Positions 1 through 11,689 of a stretch of 64,000 nucleotides of DNA are shown in pieces. This DNA comes from Zizania palustris (lineage: Eukaryota; Streptophyta; Magnoliopsida; Poales; Poaceae), in the NCBI GenBank assembly GCA_019279435.1, contig JAAALK010000081.1:24297903-24361902 (forward strand), written 5' to 3'. Under the pieces are notes generated by a model that searched no databases, had not been told where the DNA came from, and saw only the letters and a list, made by a program, of their open reading frames with translations. Position 1 is the first letter of the stretch; each line of letters opens with the position of its first letter. The position numbers were made by a program, and so were the translations under genes.

Positions 1-187
1 GTTCATGCAACCTGATGAATACAGAAACAAATTAATAAAATTACCAGAATAGTGGCATGCTGATATAAACTACTATGAAGGTGTACTCAAATGGAATTCA
101 CAAATTCAATATGAACTTTTGCAATTGCAAAGCATGCAATTCATGTTAACACGTAATTGCCAAACAAACCATTTTGGACAGACTTAC

Positions 188-786
188 TTTTGTCCCATGA
201 AGCTCACGGCATCAGCGAGGCTAGTCGTCCGTCCCCTACATGCTGACACACACGATGCAAGGAACGATGTCCGGAGCGCAGCACGCGTGAAATCGTTCGC
301 GCCCTCTGACACGATCCTCTGAATCAAAGCCACAACTGCCTGTAGCTCCTCCTTGTCGCTCAAGAACCAAATAGCATCCACTGCCACGCAGAGCACATCA
401 TTGAGCCCCTGTGCGTCAGCCTTCCATACGAGCCCCTCTGCGCTCTCCCAATCATGAGAACTCACCGCGTTCTGGAAAGACCGGCTCAGCTCAACCCTGT
501 CCTGCCTGGAGAGCTTCCGCTCCTGCTGCCTGGCACTCTCCTTGTCCCCCCCATTCCCATGCTCCAAATCCAGCTCCTCACCGAAGTCGGAGCTCACCGA
601 TCTTGGCTTCTTGGCCACGCAGCCCTTTGAGCTCTTGGAATCCCTAGGTGGCAAGGGGCACTCCTTGGAGCCGCCATTGTTAGCATCCACCGAGCCACTC
701 TCTGCAACGCCCGGTTCATCCATCTCCATCTCGGAGGAAGCCAGCGGCTCCTCCCGCTTCACGGAGGCGGACCTAACGCACGGCAT
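188..786 (-). CDS. SKIP35-like ankyrin-repeat protein, first coding exon (partial gene)
   Basis: This is the first coding exon of a gene that continues beyond the left edge. The start is taken as the ATG at 786, because the bases just upstream (TTTCAG at 793-788) form a splice acceptor. The exon encodes about 199 residues. The first ~85 are acidic, Ser/Pro-rich and low complexity. A conserved block follows: LSRQDRVELSRSFQNAVSSH, then a helical stretch ending ALRTSFLASCVSACRGRT. From memory this block matches plant SKIP35, an ankyrin-repeat partner of SKP1-type ubiquitin ligases; the ankyrin repeats themselves would lie in later exons outside the window. The exon ends at 188 with a perfect GTAAGT donor (187-182), so the TAA read just after it is intronic. 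The exon is uninterrupted. The family name is from recall and is moderately sure; the gene structure is well supported. Confidence 0.62.
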
Positions 787-787
787 C

Positions 788-1029
788 CTGAAACCCAAAA
801 ATATTTTTTTGGAAAGAAACTGCAATTAGCACTGCACCGCGCACGCATCAAATCGAAGAAATGAAATCGGAGCGGGGAAGAAACGAAATCAATCCAAATC
901 CGAACGGATCTCCAATCTCGGCCACGCCACGCCACGCAACACGGGTTCATCAGGTAAGCGCAGGGAGAAGGAGAGAGAGGGAGCGAGGGAGGGAGGGATA
1001 CCAGAGAGGAAGAACCAATCAACCAATAC
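788..1029 (-). other. 5' UTR intron and leader exon of the SKIP35-like gene
   Basis: On the minus strand the sequence GAAG followed by GTATTGG (donor at 1029-1028) and TTTCAG (acceptor at 789-788) bounds a 242-base intron just before the start codon. The leader exon would lie right of 1030. It is GC-rich up to about 1260 and then has a GA-rich tract (1296-1325), which is common in grass 5' leaders and core promoters. The transcription start is not defined. Confidence 0.5.
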
Positions 1030-1399
1030 CTTCAATTCGACTCGATCCGAGGTGGGTGGAGGCCGGCGAGCCGCGTCAGCCCTCCGAACCTGCTCGCCGG
1101 CCGTGCGCGCTAGGAAACCCGTCCGGCCGTGCCGCCGTGCGCGCTAGGAGACCAGTCCAGCCGCGCCGTCGAGAAGAAGGCTAGAGCGGGGTAACATAGG
1201 ATAAGAGGAGGTCGTCCTCACCGGGGCCAGTTCGCCGGCGCCGCGCGCGAGGAGGCCAGGCGGGGGAAAAGGCCGGCCGCGCCTCCGCCTGAAGCAGAGA
1301 GAGAGAGAGAGGGAGAGGAGAGAAGAGAGAAAAAAAAAAGAAAAAAAAAACAGAGATGAGTGGGATGGAGGAGGGGCTGACGCCAGCATTTTGGTTCCT

Positions 1400-2280
1400 G
1401 CGTATTTTTATTCCAAATTAGTTGAGTGCTTATAAAAAATGGGAAATTACTCATGTTTCATTAGAATTTTTAAAAATTGCTTATATATTACTGTCCGTGA
1501 TTGTGGTGGCTCTCATCTGTTAGTGACACATCGATGACATATTGAAAAACTATGAAAATTATAATGGCACAAAAAATTAACCCAAAAAAATCTACAAAAT
1601 TAAAAAAACATCGTGCAAATAAAATGAGTGGATCTGAAACTGAATCCGAAGAGTTTTGATTTGTTGTGAGGAGTAATAGTAGTGACAGACTCATCGTCAT
1701 TGGTTTCTTTTAAAGTAGTATAGATTAAAATAAGTAATTTGTATAAAACTATAAAACTCTTGATTAGCATACGATTAAATTTGATATTTTATAATATACT
1801 AGCAGCCTATCCTTGCTATTGACACGATAAAAATAAAAAAAAATAACGTTTAAATTATCTTTTGATGCATTTGTAATTATTGCCAGAATTTTGTGTTTTG
1901 ACAAGAATGCAGTAAATGGACGTTTAAAATTTTAAATTAAAATCATTAGCTATCTTTAGGTCTGCTAACGATAATTGTCTCCTGATAATATTTTCTACAA
2001 TTTTTCCCGAGCCTCTCGGCTACTTTATTAGCTCATTTAAAAATGCTTGTAATAATTATATGCATCTTTCATAAATAAATACAGCACCACATTGAATATG
2101 CCGAATGTAACAGATCGAATGATGGTATTTATTGTATTCATATAATCAATGTTATTTTGATAAAATAAATAGAAGACATATAACATATGACACAACTGCA
2201 ATAGAATTTTTTTTAAAATAATATTTAAAAAAACAAATCTGATAGTTAAATTCAAAAAATTATAAAAATAGACTTTCGTC
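1400..2280. other. AT-rich intergenic DNA, no gene seen
   Basis: No open frame with a recognisable product is present. A Helitron-like end motif in reverse (CTAG followed by a GC-rich stem near 1797-1830) was noted, but no matching 5' end could be paired with it. Confidence 0.4.
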
Positions 2281-2590
2281 GGCACTTGATCGGCCGAACA
2301 TGGTTACGTCAGGCCACATTCGACACTTGATCAGCTGAACGTGGTCATGTCAGCCTCGTTTGGTACTTCAACAACCGAACGAGGCCACGTTAACACCGCA
2401 TAACCACGTTAGCCACGTTCGGTACTTTAACTACCGAACGAGGTTGACGTGGCCAAATTCGTTGATGCAGCACCGAATGTGACTCTATAAATAGGGGGCA
2501 CTGCATCAGTGAATTTAGTCACGTCAGCCTCGTTCAGTGGCTGAAGTGTCACGTTAGCCACGTTCGGCACTTCAACAACCGAACGAGACT
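2281..2590. repeat. array of short hairpins built on CGTTCGG ... CCGAACG
   Basis: At least five spaced units each form a small inverted repeat, for example CGTTCGGTACTTTAACTACC followed by GAACGAGG near 2418-2444. Similar units lie near 2359-2385 and 2560-2588, with more diverged ones at 2281-2300 and 2320-2342. Units are separated by CACGTCAGCC or CACGTTAGCC linkers. A TATA-like CTATAAATAGG sits at about 2485. The GTCGGCAC core also occurs in the inverted repeat at 62183-62370. The repeat class is not recognised. Confidence 0.55.
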
Positions 2591-2599
2591 GGCATATAT

Positions 2600-3450
2600 G
2601 AAACCCGGTGTCGTCCCCTTGCTTCGGTCGTGCCGCCCCAGATCTGCGAGGCACATCGGGTCCGATGTCTCGGGCGGCGGGGCTACCGGTCCGACGACGT
2701 GAGCTCCGGCGATGCGGCGGTGCAGTCGGGGAGGCGGGGAGGTAGGTCGGAGGTAGAGAAGATGGCACCGTGCCGGAGCTCCGTCAGACCTCATATCGCC
2801 CGCGTCACCGGCGGATGGTGCACCACCCACGTCGTCGGAGCTCGTTCTGCTGCATCTCTATCAGATTTCCTGTGGTCTCTACGTACTAGTCATTTGGGGA
2901 GAGCCTCACAGACCACCACCAAACACACGTCCCTCTGCCATGTGGGGCCACAGTACCTTTATTTAGGTTCCCTGTGGGCCCACTCCAATAATTACAATGC
3001 TCTTCAGAGCTCTAATCTTCTGTGCCCAAGCATAGAGTGGCACCTCCTAGGGTTTGTTATTTTTCTAATCCTGGGGTTTGTTAATCCTAGGGCTGTGTAG
3101 GTGGGAAATATTATTAACCATTCCCTAATGTTTGTCAATTTACTGGTGTAAAGTGATTATTTGTAGGAATAGCTTGGCCATGTTTGAATGAAATCCCTGG
3201 ACACCAGTTGTAATTAAATCTTGTCAAGAGTGTGTTGGTCCATTTTGTATCCGTCTTCTCTTGCAAACAATTCATACAGTTTATTGGCACCATGTTCGTA
3301 TAAGGTTTCAATTAAAGTATTTATATCGTAACAATTAGATTAGCTCATGTGACACGAACAACAACAACAATTACACTGTCATTGGCAAACACTGAAACAC
3401 AGTGTCAGTGTGTGTAAGTGGATACGACGGTCTCGACAAAAACACACCGT
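2600..3450. other. intergenic DNA with a GC-rich start, no supported gene
   Basis: The first ~250 bases are GC-rich and leave a 156-codon plus-strand frame open (2630-3100). It has no recognisable domain, biased composition and no clear splice or promoter context, so it is not called a gene. Confidence 0.4.
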
Positions 3451-3451
3451 A

Positions 3452-3695
3452 CTCTTTCTTTCATCCCAAAATAAAACATCTTGTCATTCAAAATTTATCT
3501 CAAATTTTATAATTTTACAAATTTTCTTTCTAAATCTTCCTATTTTATACCTTTATTTGGAACATCAGTTGCACACGTAGTACTAATCATTTAGAGTACT
3601 AATTGAGAGATAGTTTGAGTTTTTTCTTTACATCTTAATAAATGTGCCAAAGTTTACAAACAACTATAATATAATTTAGGGTGGAAGGAGTATAT
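3452..3695. mobile_element. degenerate Stowaway-like MITE
   Basis: The left end reads TACTCTTTCTTTCATCCCAA. The right end, reversed, reads TACTCCTTCCACCCTAAATT. Both are diverged forms of the TA-CTCCCTCCGTCCCA ends of Stowaway (Tc1/mariner) MITEs. The length of about 245 bases and AT-rich interior fit. Confidence 0.5.
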
Positions 3696-4393
3696 ATTAA
3701 TACACACAGTTGAAACAAGAGCGGTGCGAAAAGAATCTTTTTGGTTTGGTATTAGTTCTATAAATTGAGAGGATAATGCTTAGTTCACTAAGGTTAGATA
3801 TGCGTTCTGTGTATGATATTAGTACTATAAATTAAATAATACTATTTTTTTAATTTGATAATTGCTTATTGGATAGAATATATTTATTTTTATAGTTTTT
3901 ATATTATAAGAGTCTTATCTCCGATATTATACATTACAGTATTTTTTTTCTAAAAAAAACAAGTTTGTTTTCTTGCAAGCAGCAAGGCGATGGCGACGTA
4001 GACACATAGGGGACCACACAGAAAGAGAGGAGAGTGCAGCACACGGGTGCCACAGAGAATTCCAGCAAGCTGTTTATTTATTCGCTGGTTTGTTTTTTAT
4101 TTATTCAGATGCCTTGGTAGTTCGCCCACAAACTCTCGCTCTCTGTGATTCTCTGTGGATGCGTGGGTGGGGCCAGTGACACGTGCCAACGAATTATCAT
4201 GTGGGGACCACCTTTCTGGCAGTGACAAGACATGGTTTATAGAATTTTGTAAAAAGAAAATTTTTAAAGGAATTTTAAATAATTTAATTTAATTGCCGTA
4301 AAAAACTCCATGAATTTATCTTGTTCTCAAGGAGAACTTAAAAGTGCCAGCTCAGACACAACAACACTGTAATATGGTTGCTCGTTGCATGAA

Positions 4394-5030
4394 TAGGGAT
4401 GAAAACGGAACAGAAACGAAAATAAGTATTATTTATCTGTTTCTGTATTTTTTACGAAAACAAAAACAAATACGGATATCCTGAAAATAAATACGAAAGC
4501 AAATTGCATCGGAAACGAATACGGATCGAATACAAATACGGAAGAGAATATCTATTAGAATAAAAAATCCTTAATATGTTAAAAAGTATGATAAGCAGGT
4601 TTAGTTTACAGACATATTAATCAATGATAAATATATATAATAAAGTAAAAACAAGTTTTGTTTCAGTTGAAATGAATATATATTATTTATTTTTAGCAAA
4701 AAATTATATATTGATTTAAATTAAATTTTTTAATATTTTATGAATAGAAGATAGTTCAATGTTTTATATAATGTGAAAAGGTAAAGCTAATATTCTATAT
4801 AGTGTAGTAAAAAACGGTGAAAACGGAAACTTTTCGTTTTTGTTACGTGGAATATTCTATTTTCGTATCCATTTCTATCGGAAATCATTATTCTATTTTC
4901 TTTTCCACTTCCGCATAAAAAATTAGGTTTCCATTTCCGCTCCGATATATTCTATATATGTTTCCGTATAACTCTCTCTGATTTTATTTTTTCAAAATGA
5001 ATATAAACTTTCCGCTCCATTTTTATAGAT
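4394..5030. mobile_element. possible non-autonomous hAT-like element
   Basis: The left end is TAGGGATGAAAACGGAAC; the right end reversed is TATAAAAATGGAGCGGAAAG. The interior repeats GAAACGAATACGGA-type words and is AT-rich, as in abundant grass elements that begin with the GGGATGAAAACGG motif. No target duplication was found, so boundaries are approximate. Confidence 0.35.
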
Positions 5031-5049
5031 AACATATAAGTTAATAGGT

Positions 5050-5950
5050 TGTTTTGGCCCCAAATAACTAGTTGGATTGTGTTTGGGGTCACTACCATGA
5101 CACATCATGTCAAGTCCATACAAATCATGGTAAGTGATGAATCAACATATTTTACCTTATATTAACTAGTAGTGGACCCGAGCTAACGCTATGGTAAAAA
5201 TCAAAATACAATAATTATTTTAAATTTAAAGCGGATAATTAAATAAATTAAGATTCACGCCAAAAGAGATCGACAACAAATTATTATATTATTAAATTCA
5301 TATCAAATATACAAACAATATACAACAACCAATGGCTGTTTTTTCAGGGGTCATTGAATTTGAATAAGTGTTATGGCATGCCCATTTATTATGCGAGACA
5401 TGGAAATACAAATCGCCTAGACACGAAGACTATAGTTCCAGGGAATTACAATCAATTGGAGGAAAACAACATAGAAGCTAGAACTGAATAGATAGCAGAA
5501 GGCATTTTTTATGGAAACCCATTCTGAAATACAGTAAAAGACAAACATTTTCCCCTTGGCAAAATCAAGATGTACCTGAAAACAACACAAGCATATCTAA
5601 GTAAGAGGAGGCAGGAGCAAGTGAAAGGAACTCTGAGCTAACAGAATTATAGTTCAAAGTGTCACTGAAGCATCCAAAGAACTGAATTTTAAAAGGTATG
5701 CATTAGAGCATCAATTAAAATAAATTGTGTTTCAGGTTTTCAAGTGGTCAAAAGGACAATAAAAGCATACCACTTGTATGTGTATCAAGTTGGCCCTCGG
5801 CAAGAACCAGTAACCACCAGAAGAGATCCAAACGAATAATGTCAAATGCCAATTGTCTTGCATTGAGTATTCATATTGTGTTTCAACGAAACATTTCATG
5901 GCAAACATGATCTTTTCCCCCTTTGACAACATCTAGACTAACAATTGTAT
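5050..5950. other. intergenic DNA, no gene seen
   Basis: AT-rich sequence. The short frames on both strands near 5725-5932 overlap each other and have no recognisable features. Confidence 0.4.
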
Positions 5951-5952
5951 TT

Positions 5953-6138
5953 TCAGCTTCAGCTTATTTGTCCCGTGAAGTTAGAGTCAAGCTAAACATT
6001 TTTTTAATGAGTGGATCCCACTGAGAGCACTCCAAAAAAATGAACTAGAGTGGTGGAATAGGGTCTAGCCAGCTTCAAGTGCTCCACTCCAGCTTCAGTG
6101 TGGATTTCAGCAGTCAAAGCTCTACCAAACAAACCCCA
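5953..6138. mobile_element. MITE, copy 1 of a family also at 42392-42575
   Basis: Most of this segment matches the reverse complement of 42392-42575: the shared run AAAATGAACTAGAGTGGTG, then GATCTAGCCAGCTTCA-type words, ending in AGCTCTACCAAAC. The left terminus is decayed, while the right keeps a CAAACAAACCCC end. This resembles GGGTGTGTTTGG-ended PIF/Harbinger (Tourist) MITEs. Confidence 0.6.
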
Positions 6139-6139
6139 A

Positions 6140-6821
6140 GTGTTGGTGTCGTTTTTGGTCACACGGATGGCTCGAGAGGTCTGCTTAACTCCAGTGCAGG
6201 TCCTACAATCTTAGAAAGAAGAGGTTCTGAGCGTACCAATCAGTTTGATTCTGCAACTAATAAGGGAAAGAAATAATGACGTTAGTAGCAAAGTCAATCG
6301 ACTACCAAACCGATGACCATAGTGATAAAAAGAAACGTGAGTAGTTGCGCCAACCGGCCATCGAGCCGACGACCATAGCAGGATTGTCGGGATTGGTAAT
6401 ACCATCGGACGATAGGATAGACATCCCGCGTACAAGAGACGATGAATACCCTTCGATAAAAATAAAATGAAACGTGGAATTAAAGATAACCAATTGACTT
6501 GTACTCCAATAAAAATTAAATCTAACATAACAGAGAATGCATTTATACTATCAAACCATCATAATAGTAAGATTGAACCTAACCAAGACATTTGTTAATT
6601 ACGAATAATCAATAATACTTCAGTGCTGCATTACAAGCTCCCATATCATGGGTAGCCTACAATCTTAGTTCATTACCAGCAATCCAGTGTACGACGTGGG
6701 TTCTAGGGTTTGTGCCGCACGGCGCAGGCGGGCGACAGAAGCGATGAGAGGAGGATGTGCGGTTGTGTCCAGATGATTAGAAAGGACAGATTAGATTAGA
6801 AGAATCAGTGATTGAGATTTA
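6140..6821. other. intergenic DNA, no gene seen
   Basis: Minus-strand frames at 6211-6528 are overlapping and featureless. Nothing else is recognised before the solo LTR. Confidence 0.4.
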
Positions 6822-7756
6822 TGTTGAAAATTGACACATGAGGTGGCCCAATTATTTAATTCCAAAGCATGTGTACATGATTAATCTCATATTACTTATT
6901 TAGTGGGATAGAGACCCACTTATAAGGTGGAGTTATCTCTATTTATTAAACAGAGAAAATTTATGAGGATTTGGCTAAATCCACACGCGCGCGCGTATTC
7001 GCGTATTTTTTGCGTGAGATACCACGTGACTTGTGACTTGAGACGAGTGACAGCGTGCGTGGTAGCAGAATAACACCAAGTCAATTCGAATTTTGTTTGG
7101 ACTTTCATGTATACATTATCTGTACTGAATGCATTGTTCTAATGTGATTAAAACCGAAATTTGAATAGTCATTAAACGCCAGAATAAATGTTTCGGTTAC
7201 TAGTCGTTTTGAATTCCTAATTTAAAACTTCCGTTACTAATATTTGTGGCTAGATTTATGTGATATGAATTTAGCAGTTACTAGTAATAACTCTGTAACT
7301 TTATTATGGCATGGATGGTTGTCTATAAAAGATTGGAGACGTCCAATCTGATGAGTGCTTTTGATCTCCATTCTCTCGTTCTCCTTCTCTGCTCCACTTC
7401 CTTGAGTCTGTTGTGCTGCTTAGATTTCATCGGCTTTCTTTCCGGCGTGCACCGGATTGGAAGAAGAGCGGGATCTCCGAACCATTGCCACAGAGAACAC
7501 CTGCACGGGGTGGCAATTAGGTTTTTGGGCAGTGCTTATACACGATCGCTCGTGTGAACCTCGACGCGACTACGTCCTCTACGTGTTGTCTTCTGCTATT
7601 TCGTTGATCAAGTAAGTAGTTCATATGTTTATTGACAGCATGTGCTTTTTGAAGTACGTCAAATGCCTGCTAGTATATCCTTATGCATCATTGTTCATCT
7701 ATAAGTTTTTCCTCCAAATAAAAATTGGAATTAAAATATTGCACATATCTCTAACA
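6822..7756 (+). mobile_element. solo LTR, probably Ty1/copia
   Basis: The element begins TGTTGAAAATTGACACATG and ends ATATCTCTAACA, so it has TGTT...AACA ends. It is flanked by identical 5-base duplications ATTTA (6817-6821 and 7757-7761). It is 935 bases, has a TATA box (TATAAAA at 7324-7330) and a pyrimidine-rich transcribed part, and lacks any internal coding sequence. The 5' end resembles rice copia LTRs beginning TGTTG with a CACATGAGGTGGCC-type word. A perfect target duplication around one LTR means unequal recombination between the two LTRs removed the interior. Confidence 0.85.
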
Positions 7757-8011
7757 ATTTAACCGAATTAAATGAAAGGTTGAGATCTTTCGGATGAGTT
7801 TCCATGGTGACGCTCAAACTCACCAATTATATATATCAGTTTTGACATTCAAATTCATGTTAATATAGGAAAGTATTTTTCCTCCATTTCTTTATTGAAG
7901 TCATCTTTGTGCATGGGCTACGTATTGGGCTCTTGTGCCACTATACACGCGGGGTTCACGTTAATTTGGTACGTAACCGGTAGAACTCGGCCCAATCGGT
8001 TCCGACAAACT

Positions 8012-8178
8012 TAGGTTTGCAATTCAAATTCGACTTTCGATTTTTATTTTTGAAAATTGCCCCAAAAAATCTTACAAACACTAGGTTCCGACAATCCTGC
8101 ATGCCGGTTAGGTTTTAAATTCAAATTCGAGTTTCAATATTTTTTTGAAAATTGCCCCAAAAAATCTTACAAACACGA
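8012..8178. repeat. imperfect tandem duplication, ~97-base period
   Basis: Two copies of a unit containing AATTCAAATTCGA, then TTTGAAAATTGCCCCAAAAA and ATCTTACAAACAC, start near 8012 and 8109. They are nearly identical over the second half. Confidence 0.7.
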
Positions 8179-8489
8179 GGTGATTTATGATGGTTTTCGT
8201 GAATTTGTTTTTAAAATTATTCAAATTTGGATTAGTTTTGATGCACAATAAGATTGTTAAAAATAAAAAAATAGTCCAGCCCGATAGTATTATTCTACCA
8301 TTTAATTCAACCAAAAAGAACAAATTTCATACGGAATTTTATTAGTCTATCATAAATTTTCTTTATAGACATATATATTTTCAATATTTTCCAACGTGTT
8401 TAATTATTTTCTACATTTTCCAAGTTTTTTTTAGAATTTTAAGACTTGCCAATTTTTTATCACAAACCGGTCGGTCACTACACTAATAA

Positions 8490-8920
8490 GGATATTCACA
8501 ATGGGGTTTTATTGGGGGTTTAATGGTATTAATTACCATGACACATCAGATTTTTTGCTGACATTGCATTCAATTAATGAGGGAAGATAAATAAGTAGTG
8601 TCATCACCATGACATGATGCTAACCCGTTTCTCACTGAAAGCCAAATCGTTTTATCAGAGAGTAAGTATTTTATGATAGTTAGTTGCATTTAATTATACT
8701 GGTTAGCCAAGGAAATAGTAAAATGAAACTCTCCACTGAGAGCCAAATCGTTTTATCAGAGAGTAGATATTTTATGAGAGTTAGTTGCATTTAATTATAC
8801 TGGTTGGCCAAGGAAATAGTAAAATAAAACTCTCCACTGATAGAGGATATTTCATTCGGTTGCAAAGCTGATATAGATTTCTAAAAAACAGTGTTATGAA
8901 ACTCACCACTGTGAATAGCC
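8490..8920. mobile_element. Tourist-like (PIF/Harbinger) MITE with an internal tandem duplication
   Basis: The ends GGATATTCACAATGG and (reversed) GGCTATTCACAGTGG match at 13 of 15 positions. TAA is duplicated at 8487-8489 and 8921-8923, the 3-base target site of PIF/Harbinger. Inside, a 101-base unit (containing GCCAAATCGTTTTATCAGAG at 8641 and again at 8742) is tandemly duplicated, which makes this 431-base copy unusually long. Confidence 0.78.
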
Positions 8921-9689
8921 TAACTAATCGGTTATAGCTACCGACGCAAAGCCGTTGACAAACCCACATAGGTACACAACTACACGTCATCATTGATCAC
9001 AATTATTTAAGCGTCAAAACGAATTAGTTCGATGCTGAAAAAAGTTAATAAAGGCCTTTAAAATATTTTCAAATCAACTCACCACCGCTATTTATTCTCA
9101 CGGTAGATCAAAACTATTCAGTTTTGGTTTCGTTTATCTCTATTTGCATATTGTTTTTTAACATTGTAAAAGACTTTTCCGTTACAGCGTACAAGCACTC
9201 AACTAATCTACAAGAAATATTCTCTCAGGTTAGACGGTTCTCGTCAAATCGGCAGTAAACCAAACAATATTACAAACTGAACAAGATAACCACATCTAGT
9301 ATCATCGCTAAAGCAGTGATGAATTCCATGTCACAGTGACTCGGTCAGGAGAAGATTAGAACAAATGTCCTTTTGCAATGGCATCAGATTCGACGGTAAC
9401 AGCCACCTGCACCTGCACCTGCATCCATCAGATGCAATGCAAGCAAGCAGATGGGGATGCTTTTGGCAGCTCGCTTGGCTGATGATGCTCATAGAAGCCA
9501 ATCTTATCACCTCACCAGCTCTTGCAGGGATCCACACACTCCTGAACTGTTTGTATTCCAATCGACAAGATCGATTTGTCTGCTTCGCATGGCACTCTCT
9601 CAGCGTTGTTCTATGGCAGGACAACTTGTGCACGTCGAAACGCTTTGATTCGGAAAGCGGTGTTTGTTTTAGTTTCGGGATTATCGATA

Positions 9690-10175
9690 GCTAGCTCGTC
9701 TGAGTAATTAGATAGTCTTAGTATCTAGCTGATCAGAATCTAGAAAAGTTAGTATTTTCTATATTTCGAATGCTGGTTCATTTTCAGAATCTGCAGCTAC
9801 CAATTAGTCCATAATCAAGTATTTATTTTTAGCTTCAAATTTTAGAAGTAATTGTAGCCGCTAGAAACCGGAATAAATAGATCAAAAAAGTTAGGTTTTC
9901 GTTTTTAACTTCTAAATTTAGGGCACGTTTATTTTAGCTTCTGTCAGTTAGAGATTCTCGGTAGTTAGCTGGTCTTAATAGTTAGATGTTCTGAGCATCT
10001 AGCTGATGCGAGAATTTGGAAACGTTGGTGCTTTCCAGCTTTTGAATTATAGTTATTTTCGGATTCTGCGTGTATTGATTCTTACGGTCAGTCTAAATCT
10101 AGAATCTAAACTATTTATTTTTAGTTTCAATTTTTATAAATAGTTATAGATATTAGAAACCGAAACAACGGAATC
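9690..10175. repeat. two adjacent diverged copies of a small repeat family (A)
   Basis: Two similar segments (about 9690-9880 and 9915-10175) share an order of words: a CTAGCTGAT...AGAATCT block, a TTTTC...TTCGAAT/TTGAATTAT block, a TTCAGAATCTGC-type block, then AAACTATTTATTTTTAGTTTC and TAGAAACCGAAACAA. Further diverged copies lie at 11690-11935, 16002-16232 (reverse) and 19235-19440. The size and dispersion fit a MITE family; ends were not resolved. Confidence 0.5.
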
Positions 10176-10470
10176 AACTCAAAATAGTTATTGCAATGTG
10201 TTGTCTCGTCTGCATGTACTCTTCGTCCAATGCTTCTAGAAGCTAATTGAGCCCATTTGGACATTTTTGTAGCTAACTGATGTGGATGGATGGGTCAAAA
10301 TTGCAAGGAATTGGAGGTACTTCATTGTTATTTTTTTAATATTTGATTATTTATAAAATTATATTAAAAAGTATCTTTGATTAGTGTTGTGACATGTTGA
10401 TAAAACCTATTTTTAACTTCGATTAGGGAGGCACCCACGAAACGCACTGGGCCCACTCGTTCCCCTTCAA

Positions 10471-10580
10471 GGCCTGTTCGGTTAATTCTCTTGAAGAAGG
10501 GGATTGAGGGGATTGGAGGAGATATAAATCCCCTCCAATCCCTCCCAAACCCCTTTAATTCCCTCCTAACCGAACAGACC
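10471..10580. mobile_element. 110-base palindromic MITE
   Basis: The ends GGCCTGTTCGGTTA and (reversed) GGTCTGTTCGGTTA match at 13 of 14 positions. The interior is almost fully self-complementary (GGGGATTGGAGGAGATATAA opposite AATCCCCTCCAATCCCTCC), so the strand folds into one hairpin. This short GGGATTGG element is very common in rice; I do not assign a superfamily. Confidence 0.68.
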
Positions 10581-10584
10581 CTCA

Positions 10585-11510
10585 AGGGTTGCAAGTAGCG
10601 GTACGGCTAGAGAAATACAATAGGTAAAAATTTATCGATGATAATTAAAAAAATGGGACCCGGTTCCTACGTAGCTTCGTCCCTGCTTGTAAGTTGCTCG
10701 TGATATTTTTAATTAGCCAGCACACTGGTTATATATGTCCGTGTGCTCCCCATGCATTATCCTTCGTCTAGTTTTTTAGTTGAAATTATATCATTATAAT
10801 TTCTACGGATTAAAATTATATTGTCGGTATATTATTGACAAGTGGTAATGTAGCGGAAGCCACCACAACCAAAGCGTCGTAATTGACAATGATATTTTTC
10901 AAATACTTAAAAGATATTGTGATAGCATACGAAGAATTTTCTCTTATTCGAAACATATAAATATAGAAGTGATGTCATTGTATGGTTAGTACAAAGTAAA
11001 ACACGTTAATTTTAAAAGAATTTAGTTTTAAAAGAGAGAGAGAGAAAGCGAGAGTGTGGACATGAAATACATGAGAGTACAAAAATATAACCCGTTAGAA
11101 TTTCACAATTCTATCCTTTTGCTTCAAACATTTCTTACGAAAATACTCCAAAGAATTTGAACTCTCTACAAATCCTGTAAAATTCTTTCATCCAAAAGGA
11201 TCATACTGTATATGCATCACCGGCGGCCACTTTGAGATCAGATTTTTCTTCCCAAGCTGGGCCGATCTCGCCGGCCGCTTGCAGTTGCAGTTGCAAACGC
11301 CAACATCTGCGTGCAGTGCCACTTGCCATCCGATCGGAAATCAATCCAGTTTTCTACGTGTGGACCGCAAGAGAAACCAATCCTCTCTTGCAATTGAAGA
11401 TCCCAATGTGGATGATCCACAGCGGATTTTGTATTTGGGATTGATCTTAATCATTGGCGGGTAAAAGCAGTTTAAAACTGCCGTTGACGCGTAGCACAAT
11501 TAAGAGCATG
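10585..11510. other. intergenic DNA, no supported gene
   Basis: Contains a short GA run (11035-11055). A GC-richer patch at 11230-11450 opens small frames on both strands, but none is recognisable. Confidence 0.4.
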
Positions 11511-11516
11511 CTTGTT

Positions 11517-11683
11517 CAGTGGCGGAGCTAGAAAGAAATTGAAGGGGGTGCACCACTTTAAGCGGTACACCATATTTAATTTAAGGGGGTGCACATAGGG
11601 TAAAAATTTACAAATATACATTAAATTTTTTTTTAGAACCGGGTTCCCGGGAACCCCCTCAGCTCAAAGTAGCTCCGCCCCTG
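11517..11683. mobile_element. hAT MITE (CAGTGGCGGAGC family)
   Basis: The ends CAGTGGCGGAGCTA and (reversed) CAGGGGCGGAGCTA match at 13 of 14. A perfect 8-base duplication TGCTTGTT flanks the element (11509-11516 and 11684-11691), the hAT signature. At 167 bases it is non-autonomous. The same termini bound the 580-base element at 58824-59403. Confidence 0.88.
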
Positions 11684-11689
11684 TGCTTG

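Noticed and set aside
2630..3100. 156-codon plus-strand frame
   Set aside because: Arg/Ser-rich composition in a GC-rich patch, no domain, no start or splice context, and overlapping frames on the other strand.
5150..5400. Helitron 3' end (reverse) near 5166, ACTAGT next to a GC-containing stem
   Set aside because: The stem is weak and I could not find a matching TC start on the other side, so the boundary is not supported.
9331..9694. Frames of about 100 codons on both strands
   Set aside because: They are mutually overlapping, with Cys/His/Leu-rich translations lacking any family signature.
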